NCBI GenBank assembly: GCA_966211675.1
Contig: CBIHPK010000044.1
Coordinates: 1-46,478 of the forward strand
From: SCUS01 sp966211675
GTDB taxonomy: Bacteria > Myxococcota_A > Polyangia > Polyangiales > Ga0077539
Reading direction: 5' to 3'
Length of the DNA: 46,478 nucleotides
Shown: piece by piece, positions 1 to 7,825 of the stretch
How the letters are laid out: every line of letters starts with the position of its first letter
Numbering within the stretch: position 1 is the stretch's first letter
Made by a program: the position numbers and the translations under genes
The notes under the pieces: generated by a model
What the model saw: the letters and a program-made list of their open reading frames with translations, nothing else
Database searches by the model: none
Told to the model about the DNA's origin: nothing

Positions 1-1
1 G

Positions 2-199
2 CCGCCGCCACCACCGCTGGAGACGCCGCCGTCGATCAACCCGCCGCTGCCGCCGCCGACGATCAACGCGCCGCCCCCGCCCAACCTCATGCCCTCGCCC
101 AACACCCCGGTGCAGCCGCGCCCGCCGGTGCTCAACCGCCCCGTGCCCAACCGCCGTACCCCGCCGCCCCCGCCCCCGATGCCGCCGGGCAACGGCTGA
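2..199 (+). CDS. C-terminal part of a proline-rich protein (5' end outside window)
   Basis: The frame is open from the window edge to TGA at 197-199 and encodes about 65 residues made almost only of Pro with scattered Asn, Arg, Leu, Val and Thr, including runs of five or six prolines. No domain is visible in this part. Such tails usually follow a folded or membrane domain, but the body of the protein lies outside the window. The next gene starts 5 bp after the stop, so the two are probably co-transcribed. The codon pattern fits a genuine reading frame, though low-complexity GC-rich sequence makes this less certain than usual. Confidence 0.55.
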   Translation, partial: PPPPPLETPPSINPPLPPPTINAPPPPNLMPSPNTPVQPRPPVLNRPVPNRRTPPPPPPMPPGNG

Positions 200-203
200 A
201 GCC

Positions 204-1073
204 ATGCGCCGGCGCGTCCCGCTCGGCACCGACGAGAAGCTCTTCCGCGCGATGCACCGTCGCCTGCTCGACGGCCCGCGCCCGGTGCCGCCGTGGCACC
301 GCCTCGACCCCGCGCGCGTCCCCGAGGAGAGCCGCGAGCGCGTGCGCCAGGGGTGGGCCGCGCGCGTCGAGGCGGAGTACCGCTCGATGGTCGTCTTCGG
401 CGAGCTCATCGCGCGCTTCCCGGAGGTGGGATTACCCATGGAGGTAAGCTGCGCCGCCTCGCGGCTGCTCCAGGACGAGGCGCGTCACACCGAGCTCTGC
501 GCCCGCGTCGCGGAGGCCTTCGGCGGCCACGACGACGTCTCGCTCGACCCGAGGCACCTGCGGCTGGTGGACGAGTCGCTCCCGGCGCACCTCTTCGTGG
601 CGCGCTGGACGGCGTCGATGTTCTGCGTCGGCGAGGCCGCCTCCGTGGGGCTGCTCGGGGTGCTTCGCGACGGCGCCACGGACCCCTGCGTGGCCTCGGT
701 GCTCGACACGCTCCTGCGCGACGAGGTGATGCACGACCGCTTCGGGTGGGCCCTCGCGCGGCTGGTGTTTCCGACCCTCACGGACGACGAGCGCGAGTGG
801 CTCGGGGCCGACCTCGCGTACGTCTTCGCCCACTACGACCGCCTCGACGCCGGGTGCCTGCGCCCGGACGGCGGCGCGGTCCCGGCGGCGCCCGAGGTGC
901 CCGAGGACGACGCCGCCCTCGCGCTCGGGGTCGCGTCGCGCTGGCGCTTCGCCCCGGCGTTCTACCGCCGCATCGACGAGGTCATCCTGCCCTCCTTCGC
1001 CGCGCTGGGCGTGCCCGCCTACGAGGCCTGGGCGCTGCGCCACGAGGCCGCCGCCGCGTCCCCCTCGCCCTGA
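204..1073 (+). CDS. ferritin-like (diiron-type) domain protein
   Basis: The 289-residue protein is helical and has two ExxH motifs, E92-x-x-H95 (DEARHTEL) and E174-x-x-H177 (RDEVMHDR). Further acidic residues at E58/E66 and E144 (CVGEA) lie where the other two helices of a four-helix bundle would supply metal ligands. This is the carboxylate/histidine pattern of ferritin-like diiron proteins. There is no signal peptide, so it is probably cytosolic. It could be an oxygenase, a peroxide-reducing protein or a metal-storage protein; the sequence does not decide. It starts at ATG 5 bp after the proline-rich gene, suggesting an operon. The C-terminal third (about 220-289) has no recognised motif. 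Confidence 0.75.
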   Translation: MRRRVPLGTDEKLFRAMHRRLLDGPRPVPPWHRLDPARVPEESRERVRQGWAARVEAEYRSMVVFGELIARFPEVGLPMEVSCAASRLLQDEARHTELCARVAEAFGGHDDVSLDPRHLRLVDESLPAHLFVARWTASMFCVGEAASVGLLGVLRDGATDPCVASVLDTLLRDEVMHDRFGWALARLVFPTLTDDEREWLGADLAYVFAHYDRLDAGCLRPDGGAVPAAPEVPEDDAALALGVASRWRFAPAFYRRIDEVILPSFAALGVPAYEAWALRHEAAAASPSP

Positions 1074-1112
1074 CCCGCCCGCCTGCGTGCTCTACGCGCG
1101 CTGGCGGGCGGC

Positions 1113-1907
1113 TCAGTACTCGCGGCCCGCGCGGAGGTAGATGAGCCCGGTGGTGAGCTCTCCCCCCGGGCTGGAGAACGCGGTGGAGTTGGCGAGGGAG
1201 ACGTCGCCTCCGTAGAGGTGGTCGACGCGGAAGCCCAGGTAGAAGTTGCCCCCGAGGCCGATGTCGACCTCGGCGCCCACGTTGCGCACGTCGCCGAAGG
1301 CGGACACCCAGGGCATCGCGATGATGTGCCAGGTGGGCGTCACCGCGAAGTCGGCGCGCACCATCAGGGGATAGTTGCCAATCACGATGTCATTGAGCCC
1401 TGGCTTGCTGGTGCCGCCCAGACTGGTGGTCTCCCACTGGAGCCGGATGCCGCCCCACAGGCCGACGCGCGGCAGCTGCCAGCCCGCGCCAATGTCCCAC
1501 CCGAAGCGGAACTGGATCCCGAGTGGCCCCTCGGTGTCGTGATAGAGGGTGAGCGGCGCGCTGTACATCACCGTCGGGTTGAGCTCCATATAGAAGTCGT
1601 CATAGAGGGTGAAGCCCGGCTGGCGCCGGCTGCGCTGGACGGCGGCCGAGTAGATGCCCGACACGAGCGGGACCCCCACCCGGAGGTAGAGCCCGACGCC
1701 GTCGCGGGAGGGCGTCCCGTTGGGGAGATCGGAGAGGGTGAGCACCTCCGCGCCGACGCCTACGCGGAGGAGCGAGGCGTTGATGAGTACGCAGTCCGGC
1801 GGCACGCAGCGCTGGGCCTGGGCCGCGGCGGGCGCGAGCCCCAGCGCCGCGGCGAAGGCGAGAATGGACGTGAACCGTATCCCATGTTGACGATGGTCAA
1901 GATGCAT
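1113..1907 (-). CDS. secreted protein, probably outer-membrane beta-barrel
   Basis: The ATG at 1905-1907 gives 264 residues beginning with a basic n-region, a hydrophobic stretch (SILAFAAALGLAP) and an AQA-type signal peptidase I site. A GGGGA and an AGGAAAGG stretch precede it, so this start is preferred over upstream codons in the same frame. The mature part alternates aromatic and polar residues (YLRVGVPLV, FYMELNPTVMYS, IQFRFGWDIGAGW, FYLGFRVDHLYGG), as in outer-membrane barrels, but no family is recognised. Two early cysteines (RCVPPDC) may form a disulfide. It is convergent with the ferritin-like gene. Confidence 0.7.
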   Translation of the reverse strand: MHLDHRQHGIRFTSILAFAAALGLAPAAAQAQRCVPPDCVLINASLLRVGVGAEVLTLSDLPNGTPSRDGVGLYLRVGVPLVSGIYSAAVQRSRRQPGFTLYDDFYMELNPTVMYSAPLTLYHDTEGPLGIQFRFGWDIGAGWQLPRVGLWGGIRLQWETTSLGGTSKPGLNDIVIGNYPLMVRADFAVTPTWHIIAMPWVSAFGDVRNVGAEVDIGLGGNFYLGFRVDHLYGGDVSLANSTAFSSPGGELTTGLIYLRAGREY

Positions 1908-2119
1908 GGTCCCCAATGACCTTTCCTGGTGATGGCCTGCGATGAGGGGACGGGCGAAGCGGGGAATCGCCACTCTCCCATCGAGGCATCGATGACACTC
2001 ACCCGACTATCATCGATGAGGTGGTGGCGGATATCGCATGACCGTGCGGGACCCCGCTCGGCCTTCCCGCTGATCATCGACGACCGGACGGTGCAGAACG
2101 CCGGACCGACGACCGCATG

Positions 2120-2237
2120 GTGCAACTCCACGGGGGCTAACGGGTACTCCCGCGAGTACGCCGTCGAGCGCATCGACGAGGGAACCCACGAGATCCAGCG
2201 GCTGGTCATCGCGCGAGAGATGCTCCGCGGCAGGTGA
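2120..2237 (+). pseudogene. remnant of acyl-CoA dehydrogenase C-terminus
   Basis: The frame ending at TGA 2235-2237 contains GANGYSREYAVER followed by IDEGTHEIQRLVIAREML. In intact acyl-CoA dehydrogenases these blocks are G-G-x-G-Y-x-x-[ED]-[YF]-P-V-E-R and x-Y-E-G-T-x-E-I-Q-R-x-V-I-A-R, separated by about ten residues (RDAKITQIY-like). Here that linker is missing and nothing upstream in any frame resembles the rest of the roughly 380-residue enzyme. This is therefore a short leftover with an internal deletion. The surrounding 1908-2289 holds no other gene; a direct repeat CATCGATGA occurs at 1987 and 2011. Confidence 0.75.
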
Positions 2238-2289
2238 CCCGGACGACGCCTGCGCTATCGGTCACGGCAGCGGTGTATAGTCCGCAGGC

Positions 2290-3303
2290 ATGAACGCACC
2301 TCGCGCCGCGCTGTGTTTACTGGTGGGTGTAATGTCCTCCGGCTGCGGCGTCCTGGTTTCGCCGGACGAGTCCCGGCTGAGGGTCTTCACCGCGGGCGAC
2401 GCCGCGACCATCGACCTGGGCGCCCTCGACGCGGGCGCTCCCTTCGACGGCGCGATCGCTCCCACGGACAGCCCCCGCGAGGACGTCGCCGTCGACCTCG
2501 GCGACGACGCGCCCACCGACCGCGGCGCCCCGCAGGACCTCCCCCTCGCCGACGACCTCCCCGCCCCTTCCGACGTGCCCGTCGCCACCGACGTGCCCGT
2601 CGCCACCGACGTGCCCGTCCCGCTGGACGTGCCCGCGGTCGACGTCCCGGCCCCGATGGACGCCGGGTGCGCGGCGGGGCTCACCCTCTGCGGCGCCGCC
2701 TGCTTCGACCTCGGCAGCGACCTGCGCCACTGCGGCTCCTGCGACCTCGCCTGCCCGACGGGCCGGGTCTGCTCCGCGGGGCGCTGCCAGTGCCCGAGCA
2801 ACACCACGGAGAACAGCCGCGGCCGCTGCGTGGCCACGCAGGTCGACCCGGAGAACTGCGGCCGCATCGGCCACCAGTGCGCCGACTTCGAGGCCTGTCA
2901 GGCGGGCGTCTGCGTGTGCCGGCCAGGCCTCACGCGCGACGGCTCCCACTGCGTCGACACGCAGAGCAACCACGACCACTGCGGCCGGGTGGACAACCGC
3001 TGCAGCGACACGCAGGTCTGCGTGGCCGGCGTCTGCACCGGGCGGGGCAACTGCCGCTCGCCGCAGACGCTCTGCGGACGGGACTGCGTCGACCTCTCGC
3101 GCAGCCCGCTGAACTGCGGCGACTGCGGCGACGCGTGCGGACGGACGGACGTCTGCATCGACGGCTCGTGCCGCACCACGCGCCCGGAGCCCACGTGCAC
3201 GACCTGCCCCTGCGCGGCCTGCGCGGAGGACCGCCAGCTCTGCTGCACCTCAGCCGCCGCGGGCGGGTTCGCGCTCTGCGTCGACGCCTCGCGCTGCCCG
3301 TAG
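2290..3303 (+). CDS. cysteine-rich lipoprotein with Asp/Pro-rich linker
   Basis: The 337-residue product starts with a short signal sequence and a lipobox-like MSSGC with C19 as the likely lipidated residue. Residues about 40-130 form a low-complexity acidic linker rich in Asp, Pro, Val and Ala, with repeated DVPVAT units. From about 130 on, cysteine-rich modules follow (CGAACFDL, NCGRIGHQC, HCGRVDNRC, CGRDCVDL, NCGDCGDAC), about 30-45 residues apart. These resemble small disulfide-rich modules common in secreted myxobacterial proteins. It probably acts on the cell surface; no enzyme motif is visible. The gene ends just before two tandem hairpins and is convergent with the next gene. Confidence 0.8.
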   Translation: MNAPRAALCLLVGVMSSGCGVLVSPDESRLRVFTAGDAATIDLGALDAGAPFDGAIAPTDSPREDVAVDLGDDAPTDRGAPQDLPLADDLPAPSDVPVATDVPVATDVPVPLDVPAVDVPAPMDAGCAAGLTLCGAACFDLGSDLRHCGSCDLACPTGRVCSAGRCQCPSNTTENSRGRCVATQVDPENCGRIGHQCADFEACQAGVCVCRPGLTRDGSHCVDTQSNHDHCGRVDNRCSDTQVCVAGVCTGRGNCRSPQTLCGRDCVDLSRSPLNCGDCGDACGRTDVCIDGSCRTTRPEPTCTTCPCAACAEDRQLCCTSAAAGGFALCVDASRCP

Positions 3304-3306
3304 CGG

Positions 3307-3347
3307 GCTCACTCGGGAAGTGAGCTGAACTCACTCGAGAAGTGAGT
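3307..3347. repeat. two tandem hairpins between convergent genes
   Basis: Two inverted repeats stand side by side: GCTCACT-5 nt-AGTGAGC (3307-3325) and ACTCACT-5 nt-AGTGAGT (3329-3347). Each has a perfect 7-bp stem and a 5-nt loop, and they are separated by 3 nt. The loops are nearly the same (CGGGA and CGAGA), so this is a 22-bp unit duplicated with compensating changes at the stem base (G-C versus A-T). There is no T-run, so they are not classical intrinsic terminators. They could stabilise or end the two convergent transcripts, or bind a dimeric protein. Confidence 0.7.
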
Positions 3348-3360
3348 GGGGCGGGGACCC

Positions 3361-3969
3361 TTACGGCGCCACGACGATCCCCACGGCGTGGCCGTCCCGG
3401 ATGGCGCCGATGGTGACCACGGAGGGCTGCGAGACGCCGTCGCGGACCGGGGTCCAGGTCACCACCTGCAGGTCGGTGCCGACCGAGGCGACGACGCGGG
3501 AGTATGGGCTCAGCGCGACGCCGAGGCGCCCGTCGAGGGCGATGACCTGGCGGTCGAACTCGTGCACGCAGCGGAGCGTCCCGAAGTCCATGCACCCGCT
3601 CCGCTCCGCGGTGAGGTGCTCCGCGTCGACGCCCGCCCCGGCGGCGACGAGGTCGCGGACGGCCACGAAGAGCGTCGGCCCGTCGGCCGTCTCCATCGGC
3701 GGCAGCGCGAAGGCCGGGTCGCCGGCCGCCGCGACCGTCACCGCCGAGCGAAACTCCTCCGGGTCGTAGGCCGGACGGATGTCGTCTCCGAGGTTGGCGC
3801 CGTTCATGGTGGCAGACGGCGTCGGGGTGAGCGGCACCGGCGCGTTGGCCGCCCCCTCGGGCTCGCCGGTCACCTGCGCGCACCCGGCGACGAGCGCCGC
3901 GACCGCACAGAACCATCCCACGACCTGGACTCCCCGTGAGGGTGTCAGACGGCAACTCAGGATCTCCAT
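3361..3969 (-). CDS. hypothetical lipoprotein
   Basis: The ATG at 3967-3969 has GGAGG about 7 nt upstream and opens a lipoprotein signal: basic segment, VVGWFCAVAALVAGC, with the Cys of LVAGC near residue 30 of 202. The longer open frame upstream is Arg-rich and lacks a signal, so it was rejected. The mature part is a Pro/Thr linker followed by a compact domain with hydrophobic strands near its end (VVASVGTDLQVVTW, SVVTIGAIRDGHAVGIVV). A cysteine pair (SGCMDFGTLRC) may form a disulfide. No family is recognised; a cell-envelope location is inferred. Confidence 0.7.
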   Translation of the reverse strand: MEILSCRLTPSRGVQVVGWFCAVAALVAGCAQVTGEPEGAANAPVPLTPTPSATMNGANLGDDIRPAYDPEEFRSAVTVAAAGDPAFALPPMETADGPTLFVAVRDLVAAGAGVDAEHLTAERSGCMDFGTLRCVHEFDRQVIALDGRLGVALSPYSRVVASVGTDLQVVTWTPVRDGVSQPSVVTIGAIRDGHAVGIVVAP

Positions 3970-4118
3970 GTCGGACCTCCACGCTGTTGGTCCCGCGTGC
4001 ACCCGTCGACGATCCGTAGCGTTTCGAGTCCCGACGGTTGCCGAATGCCTCGCGTGGCCGATCACCTTCGAGCAGCGCACGTGCCAGCGGCCCCCCCGGC
4101 GCTCATCGTCGCCCGCGG

Positions 4119-4500
4119 CTACGCCCCGGCGCCCTCGCCGCGCTCGGCGTGACGCCCGCCGCGCGTAGCGATCCCGCCCCACCGTGCGCCTGCGCCCACA
4201 GCGTTCCGCGCCAGACGCTTCCCTACGGACCCCAGGGAGAGCCGCCGTGGATGCCGACGAGGCGCCTCCGCGTGGGTCCTCCTCTGGACGCGCGACGCAC
4301 CTGCGACGCAGCTACGCGAGCTCGCCAAGGAGCGCGCGGCGCGCAACGCGCGACGGAAGCGCACGATCCGGGCGAAGGCCTTCGGGCTCATCCCGACGGC
4401 CTCGCGGAACACGCGACGCAGGTGCCGCTCGCGAGCACCGCTCACGCCCTCGCCCTCGGCGCCGGGCGCCTGCTCGATTGCGGAGCAGGTGCTGACCCTC
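4119..4500 (-). pseudogene. truncated AraC-family DNA-binding domain remnant
   Basis: The minus-strand frame around 4340-4445 encodes RERHLRRVFREAVGMSPKAF followed by ARIVRFRRALRAARSL. This is the recognition helix and linker of the second helix-turn-helix of AraC/XylS regulators, typically RHLRRLFREHVGLSPKxFARxxRFxRAL. The following conserved block (DWADLALACGYxDQAHLxRDF) is absent in all three frames, and no ligand-binding domain lies upstream. The frame then runs on through Arg-rich sequence to a stop at 4119. It is a decayed gene end. It lies next to the divergent pirin gene, so it may once have been that gene's regulator. The rest of 3970-4582 shows no gene. Confidence 0.65.
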
Positions 4501-4582
4501 GGCGCGGCATCGCGGCGGGCCCGGCGCCGACCTACGCTGACCTTCGCCCCGAACCGAACCAGCGAGGGCGCGGAGACCCGCC

Positions 4583-5470
4583 ATGAACCACCACGATCCC
4601 GTCCAACGTCGCCTCGCGCGCGTCGTCACGCTGCCGTCGCCGGAGCCGGGCTTCCTCGGGCCCGGCCACACGGCCATCGAGGTGCTCACGCCGCGTGACC
4701 TCGCGGGCAACGACCCCTTCGTGCTGCTGATGGATGATCGCCTCGACCTCGACCCCGAGGTGCGAACCCTCGGCGGGGCGCATCCCCACGCGGGCCTTGA
4801 GACCGTGACCCTGCTGCTGGAGGGCGCGCTCGGCGACCGCGACGAGGGCGACATGGTCGCCGGCGACGTGCAGTGGATGACCGCCGGCCGCGGGATCATC
4901 CACGGCGAGAACACGCGCGTCGGCGGTCGCGCGCGGGTCCTCCAGCTCTGGGTGCGGCTGCCCGCGGCCGACCGCGCCACCGCGCCGCGGGTGCAGCTCG
5001 TGCGGCGCTCGGCGGCGCCCGTGCGGCGCGAGGACGGCGTCGTCGCGACCCTCTACAGCGGACGCACCGGCGGCCTCGTCTCGCCGACGCTGAACTTCGC
5101 GCCGGTGACCATGGTGGACTTCGAGATCCCCGCGGGACGCTCCATCACGCAGGCGCTCTCCGGGCGGGAGAACGGCTTCCTCTACGTGATCGAAGGGAGC
5201 GTGGAGGTGGGTCGCTCGCGACAGCGCCTCGAACGGGGACAGGTCGGCTGGCTCGACCGGCCGGGGGGCGGCGCGCACGGCGAGCTGCGCCTCGCGAGCG
5301 ACGACGGCGGCCGGGCGGTGCTCTACGCGGGCGTTCGGCAGGACGAGGCCCTGGTGCACCACGGCCCCTTCGTCGCGGGGTCGCGCGACGAGATCGCGCG
5401 CCTCTTCGAGGCGTACCGCCGCGGCGGGTTCCAGCGACTGAGCGCGCTGTCGCCGGAGGCGCGGGCGTAG
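4583..5470 (+). CDS. pirin family protein (cupin)
   Basis: The 295-residue protein has the pirin metal-binding signatures HPHAGLETVT (H67, H69) and QWMTAGRGIIHGE (H107, E109), matching the two His, then His and Glu, that hold iron in pirins. The loop between the sites is about five residues shorter than in YhhW-type pirins. A second cupin half follows (about 170-290, FEIPAGRSITQAL, FLYVIEGSVEVG). Pirins are cytosolic; some act as quercetinases and others as redox-linked cofactors. Which applies here is unclear. The start ATG is the only good candidate before the conserved domain. Confidence 0.9.
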   Translation: MNHHDPVQRRLARVVTLPSPEPGFLGPGHTAIEVLTPRDLAGNDPFVLLMDDRLDLDPEVRTLGGAHPHAGLETVTLLLEGALGDRDEGDMVAGDVQWMTAGRGIIHGENTRVGGRARVLQLWVRLPAADRATAPRVQLVRRSAAPVRREDGVVATLYSGRTGGLVSPTLNFAPVTMVDFEIPAGRSITQALSGRENGFLYVIEGSVEVGRSRQRLERGQVGWLDRPGGGAHGELRLASDDGGRAVLYAGVRQDEALVHHGPFVAGSRDEIARLFEAYRRGGFQRLSALSPEARA

Positions 5471-5488
5471 CGGGGCCCTGCGGCCCCG

Positions 5489-6298
5489 TCAGCGGCCGGC
5501 GGAGCGCGGCAGCCGTCGGACGAGGCGGTCCATCGCCGACTGCATCGCGTCGGTCACCTCGCGGGAGAGCCGCCGCACCTGCTCGGGGTCGTCGGGGTCG
5601 CCGCGGAGCCGCATCGGGTCGAGCACCTCGATCAGCATCTTGCAGGGCAGCGGGATGTGCGGCGCCAGCGGGAACAACAGCCCCGTCGGCAGCCCGAACG
5701 CCAGCGGCAGGATGTCCAGCCGCAGCCACTTCTTGAGGAACAGCGCGCGGGCCAGCCGGTCGCCCCGCGAGGCCACGTACCAGCCGTCGTGCGCCCCCGC
5801 CGTGACGACCGGAACGACGGGCACGCCCCCGCGCAGCGCCAGCCGGATGAAGCCCGAGTGGCCGCCGAAGTCCACGCGATCGCGGTCGCGGCTGGGGCGC
5901 ACCGACTCGTGCTGTCCGCCCGGGTACACCAGCACCTTGCGGCCGCCCGCGAGGGCCGCGTGGGCGTGGCCCGGCCTCGCCGGAACGACCCCGGCCCGCC
6001 GCGCCAGCGACCGCACGACGGGGACTCGGAAGAGGAGGTCGTGGCCCAGCGAGACCGGGAGGTCGGTGTACCCGTTGTGCCGCAGCCACGCCGACGCGAA
6101 GATGAAGCTGTCGGGCGAGGCCGTGCCCGCGTTGTGGTTGCCCACGAGCAGCGCGGCGCCCGCCGGGATGCGGTCGAGCCCGTCGACCTCGGCGCGGAAG
6201 TACCGCGTGAGCCCGTCGGCCAGGGGCTGGAGGCGTCGGGCGAGCTCCAGGTCGGCGGTCACCGGGTCGGCGCGGCGGGTCACGGAGTCGGTGGCCAT
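5489..6298 (-). CDS. PlsC-like acyltransferase (lysophospholipid/diacylglycerol type)
   Basis: The protein (269 residues from ATG 6298; a GTG at 6316 would add six) shows the layout of glycerolipid acyltransferases. LLVGNHNAGTASPDS stands at the NHxxxxD catalytic position with a longer His-Asp spacing, VPVVRSLARRAGVV is the substrate loop, VLVYPGGQHESVRP is equivalent to the FPEGT block, and GVPVVPVVTAGAHD follows. The PGG...E form with Arg is typical of the branch close to diacylglycerol acyltransferases/TMEM68. A hydrophobic stretch after residue 200 may contact the membrane. Predicted role: acylation of a lipid acceptor on the inner membrane. No clear Shine-Dalgarno site fixes the start. 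Confidence 0.8.
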   Translation of the reverse strand: MATDSVTRRADPVTADLELARRLQPLADGLTRYFRAEVDGLDRIPAGAALLVGNHNAGTASPDSFIFASAWLRHNGYTDLPVSLGHDLLFRVPVVRSLARRAGVVPARPGHAHAALAGGRKVLVYPGGQHESVRPSRDRDRVDFGGHSGFIRLALRGGVPVVPVVTAGAHDGWYVASRGDRLARALFLKKWLRLDILPLAFGLPTGLLFPLAPHIPLPCKMLIEVLDPMRLRGDPDDPEQVRRLSREVTDAMQSAMDRLVRRLPRSAGR

Positions 6299-6339
6299 CG
6301 CGCGAGTATCGACCACGCCGGGTTATTTTCACGCGCGCG

Positions 6340-6561
6340 GCGGCGAGCGGACACTGAATGTCCCGACCGACGCCCGTCGAGGAAGCGGGCGTCAAGATCA
6401 AGGCGTACGTCCGCGAGCGCGACCCACGGCAGCAGCAGCTGCTCTACGACGCGATCGATGACGCCATTGGTACCGTCACGCCCCGAGACGCCCGGGGGGT
6501 GGTTCAACGATCGTGCTCGTTACCTCGCCGAGCGTCCTGGAGGCGTCAGGCCGCCGCGCTA
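6340..6561 (+). pseudogene. 3' remnant of an IS630-type transposase, frameshifted
   Basis: Frame 1 from about 6358 reads TPVEEAGVKIKAYVRERDP, then LLYDAIDDAIGTVTPRDARG. After G6494-6499 the match continues in the next frame as GWFNDRARYLAERPGG up to TAG. Joined, this is the end of an IS630-type DDE transposase: NPVEEAWxKIKxxxR (the Glu would be the third catalytic residue), then the DAIxxxxxTxTPxDAxGWF block. One extra G in the G6 run explains the frame change, and the Trp after EEA is lost (Gly here). Nothing of the first two catalytic Asp regions is present, and no terminal repeats were identified. It sits between the acyltransferase and the next lipoprotein gene. Confidence 0.7.
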
Positions 6562-6569
6562 GACCCCTC

Positions 6570-7343
6570 TCACTGGCACCGCGTCGCCTGGCAGAAGCCC
6601 TCGGCGTCGACCGCCGGCCACGTCCCACCGCCGGCCTGCGCGCCCAGCACGTCGAGCGTCATCCGCCGCGAGCGCAGCACGTCGCCCCCCTCGGCGCGGA
6701 CCGCCAGCACGAACTCATACGCCCGTCGGCACCCGAGGCGCACCACGCCCCCGTCGGCCCCCTCCGAGGCGCCCCCGCGAGAGCGCGTCGTGAGCCGCCA
6801 CGAGAGCGTCGCGCGGCCCAGCACGCCCACGAAGCGGGACCCGCTGATCTCCTGCACCACCCCGGCGGGGTCGGCTGACACCGCGGCGAGGTCGAAGCCC
6901 ACCCACGCGCTCGCGAGGCGGTCGTCGACGCCGGCGCCGCGGTCCTGCCAGAGTCCCGCGATGACCCCCCCTTCGCCGTCGACCACCACCGGGTGCTCGG
7001 TGAGCACCACCTCCGAGGGCGACTCGTGGAGCTGCACCCGGTCGGCCGCGTCGGGCTCGTGGGAGTTCAGCGGGTCGGTGCCGAAGCGCAGCTCGTAGAG
7101 GTCCGTGAGCCCGTCGCCGTCCGTGTCCCCTCGCGCCGGATCGGTGCCCGCCATGGCCTCCGTCGCGTCGCACACCCCGTCGCCGTCGCCGTCCCCGGTG
7201 CGCTCCGGACCGGTGTCCACCCCGGGGCCCCGGTCGGTGCGCCGGCCCGTGTCCGTTCGACCGGCGTCCGCGGGCGCGGCCGTCGAGCCCGCGCCGCAGC
7301 CCGCGAATACACCGATCAGTATGGTCAGGGCCGCCCGGCGCAC
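6570..7343 (-). CDS. lipoprotein with thrombospondin type 3-like calcium-binding repeats
   Basis: The GTG at 7341-7343 opens 257 residues with a lipoprotein signal (ALTILIGVFAGC, Cys16) and a short Asp/Thr/Arg linker. Two Asp-rich repeats follow, DGDGDGVCDATE and DTDGDGLTDLYE, of the DxDxDGxxD type found in thrombospondin type 3/EF-like calcium sites, ending with the usual FGTDPLNSHEPD. The C-terminal 150 residues form an unrecognised beta-rich domain. It starts 7 bp after the stop of the YbjN-like gene, so both are probably co-transcribed. A cell-surface, calcium-stabilised role is inferred. Confidence 0.8.
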   Translation of the reverse strand: MRRAALTILIGVFAGCGAGSTAAPADAGRTDTGRRTDRGPGVDTGPERTGDGDGDGVCDATEAMAGTDPARGDTDGDGLTDLYELRFGTDPLNSHEPDAADRVQLHESPSEVVLTEHPVVVDGEGGVIAGLWQDRGAGVDDRLASAWVGFDLAAVSADPAGVVQEISGSRFVGVLGRATLSWRLTTRSRGGASEGADGGVVRLGCRRAYEFVLAVRAEGGDVLRSRRMTLDVLGAQAGGGTWPAVDAEGFCQATRCQ

Positions 7344-7350
7344 GGGCCGC

Positions 7351-7773
7351 TCAGCGCTGCGCCTCGCGCCAGCGCTGGCCGCCGAAGCGGGCCTTGAGCT
7401 CGTCGTCGAGGTGGTCGGCCACCACGGCCATCATCCCCACGCACGCGATGAGCTCGTCGCTGTCGAGGTGGTCGCCGAGGAGGTTGTGGGCGATCCAGAC
7501 CTCCTTGTTGCGCCAGTACGCCTTGCCGAAATAGAGCTTCTCGTTGAGCTCGTTGAGGCGCTTCAGCAGCTCCTCGCTCACGTCGACGCCGTTGAGCACC
7601 GGGCACACCAGCTCGATGATGGTGTAGCGGTCCTGCCAGGCGTGCGCCGAGACGAAGACCGCCGTCGAGCCTCGCTCCACCCGGCAGCGCCCCTCCTCCT
7701 GAACGAAGGGGTAGCCCGCCCCCTTGAGGATCTCCACCACCCGCTGCTCGACTTCACTCACCTGCGTCGCCAT
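7351..7773 (-). CDS. YbjN-domain protein (type III chaperone-like fold)
   Basis: The 140-residue cytosolic protein has no signal peptide. The order of blocks (AVFVSAHAWQDRYTIIELVC, LLKRLNELNEKLYFGKAYW, VWIAHNLLGDHLDSDEL, MMAVVADHLDDELKARFGG) matches YbjN-domain proteins, including the LNELN and ADxxDDELxxxFGG signatures. YbjN proteins share a fold with type III secretion chaperones but are mostly found without such systems, and none is seen here. Its partner is unknown. The ATG at 7771-7773 is the natural start. The lipoprotein gene follows 7 bp later. Confidence 0.75.
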   Translation of the reverse strand: MATQVSEVEQRVVEILKGAGYPFVQEEGRCRVERGSTAVFVSAHAWQDRYTIIELVCPVLNGVDVSEELLKRLNELNEKLYFGKAYWRNKEVWIAHNLLGDHLDSDELIACVGMMAVVADHLDDELKARFGGQRWREAQR

Positions 7774-7825
7774 CGCTGATATGCCTCCGTAACCCGTTGG
7801 CTATAGTCCTAGCACCGCGACGATG

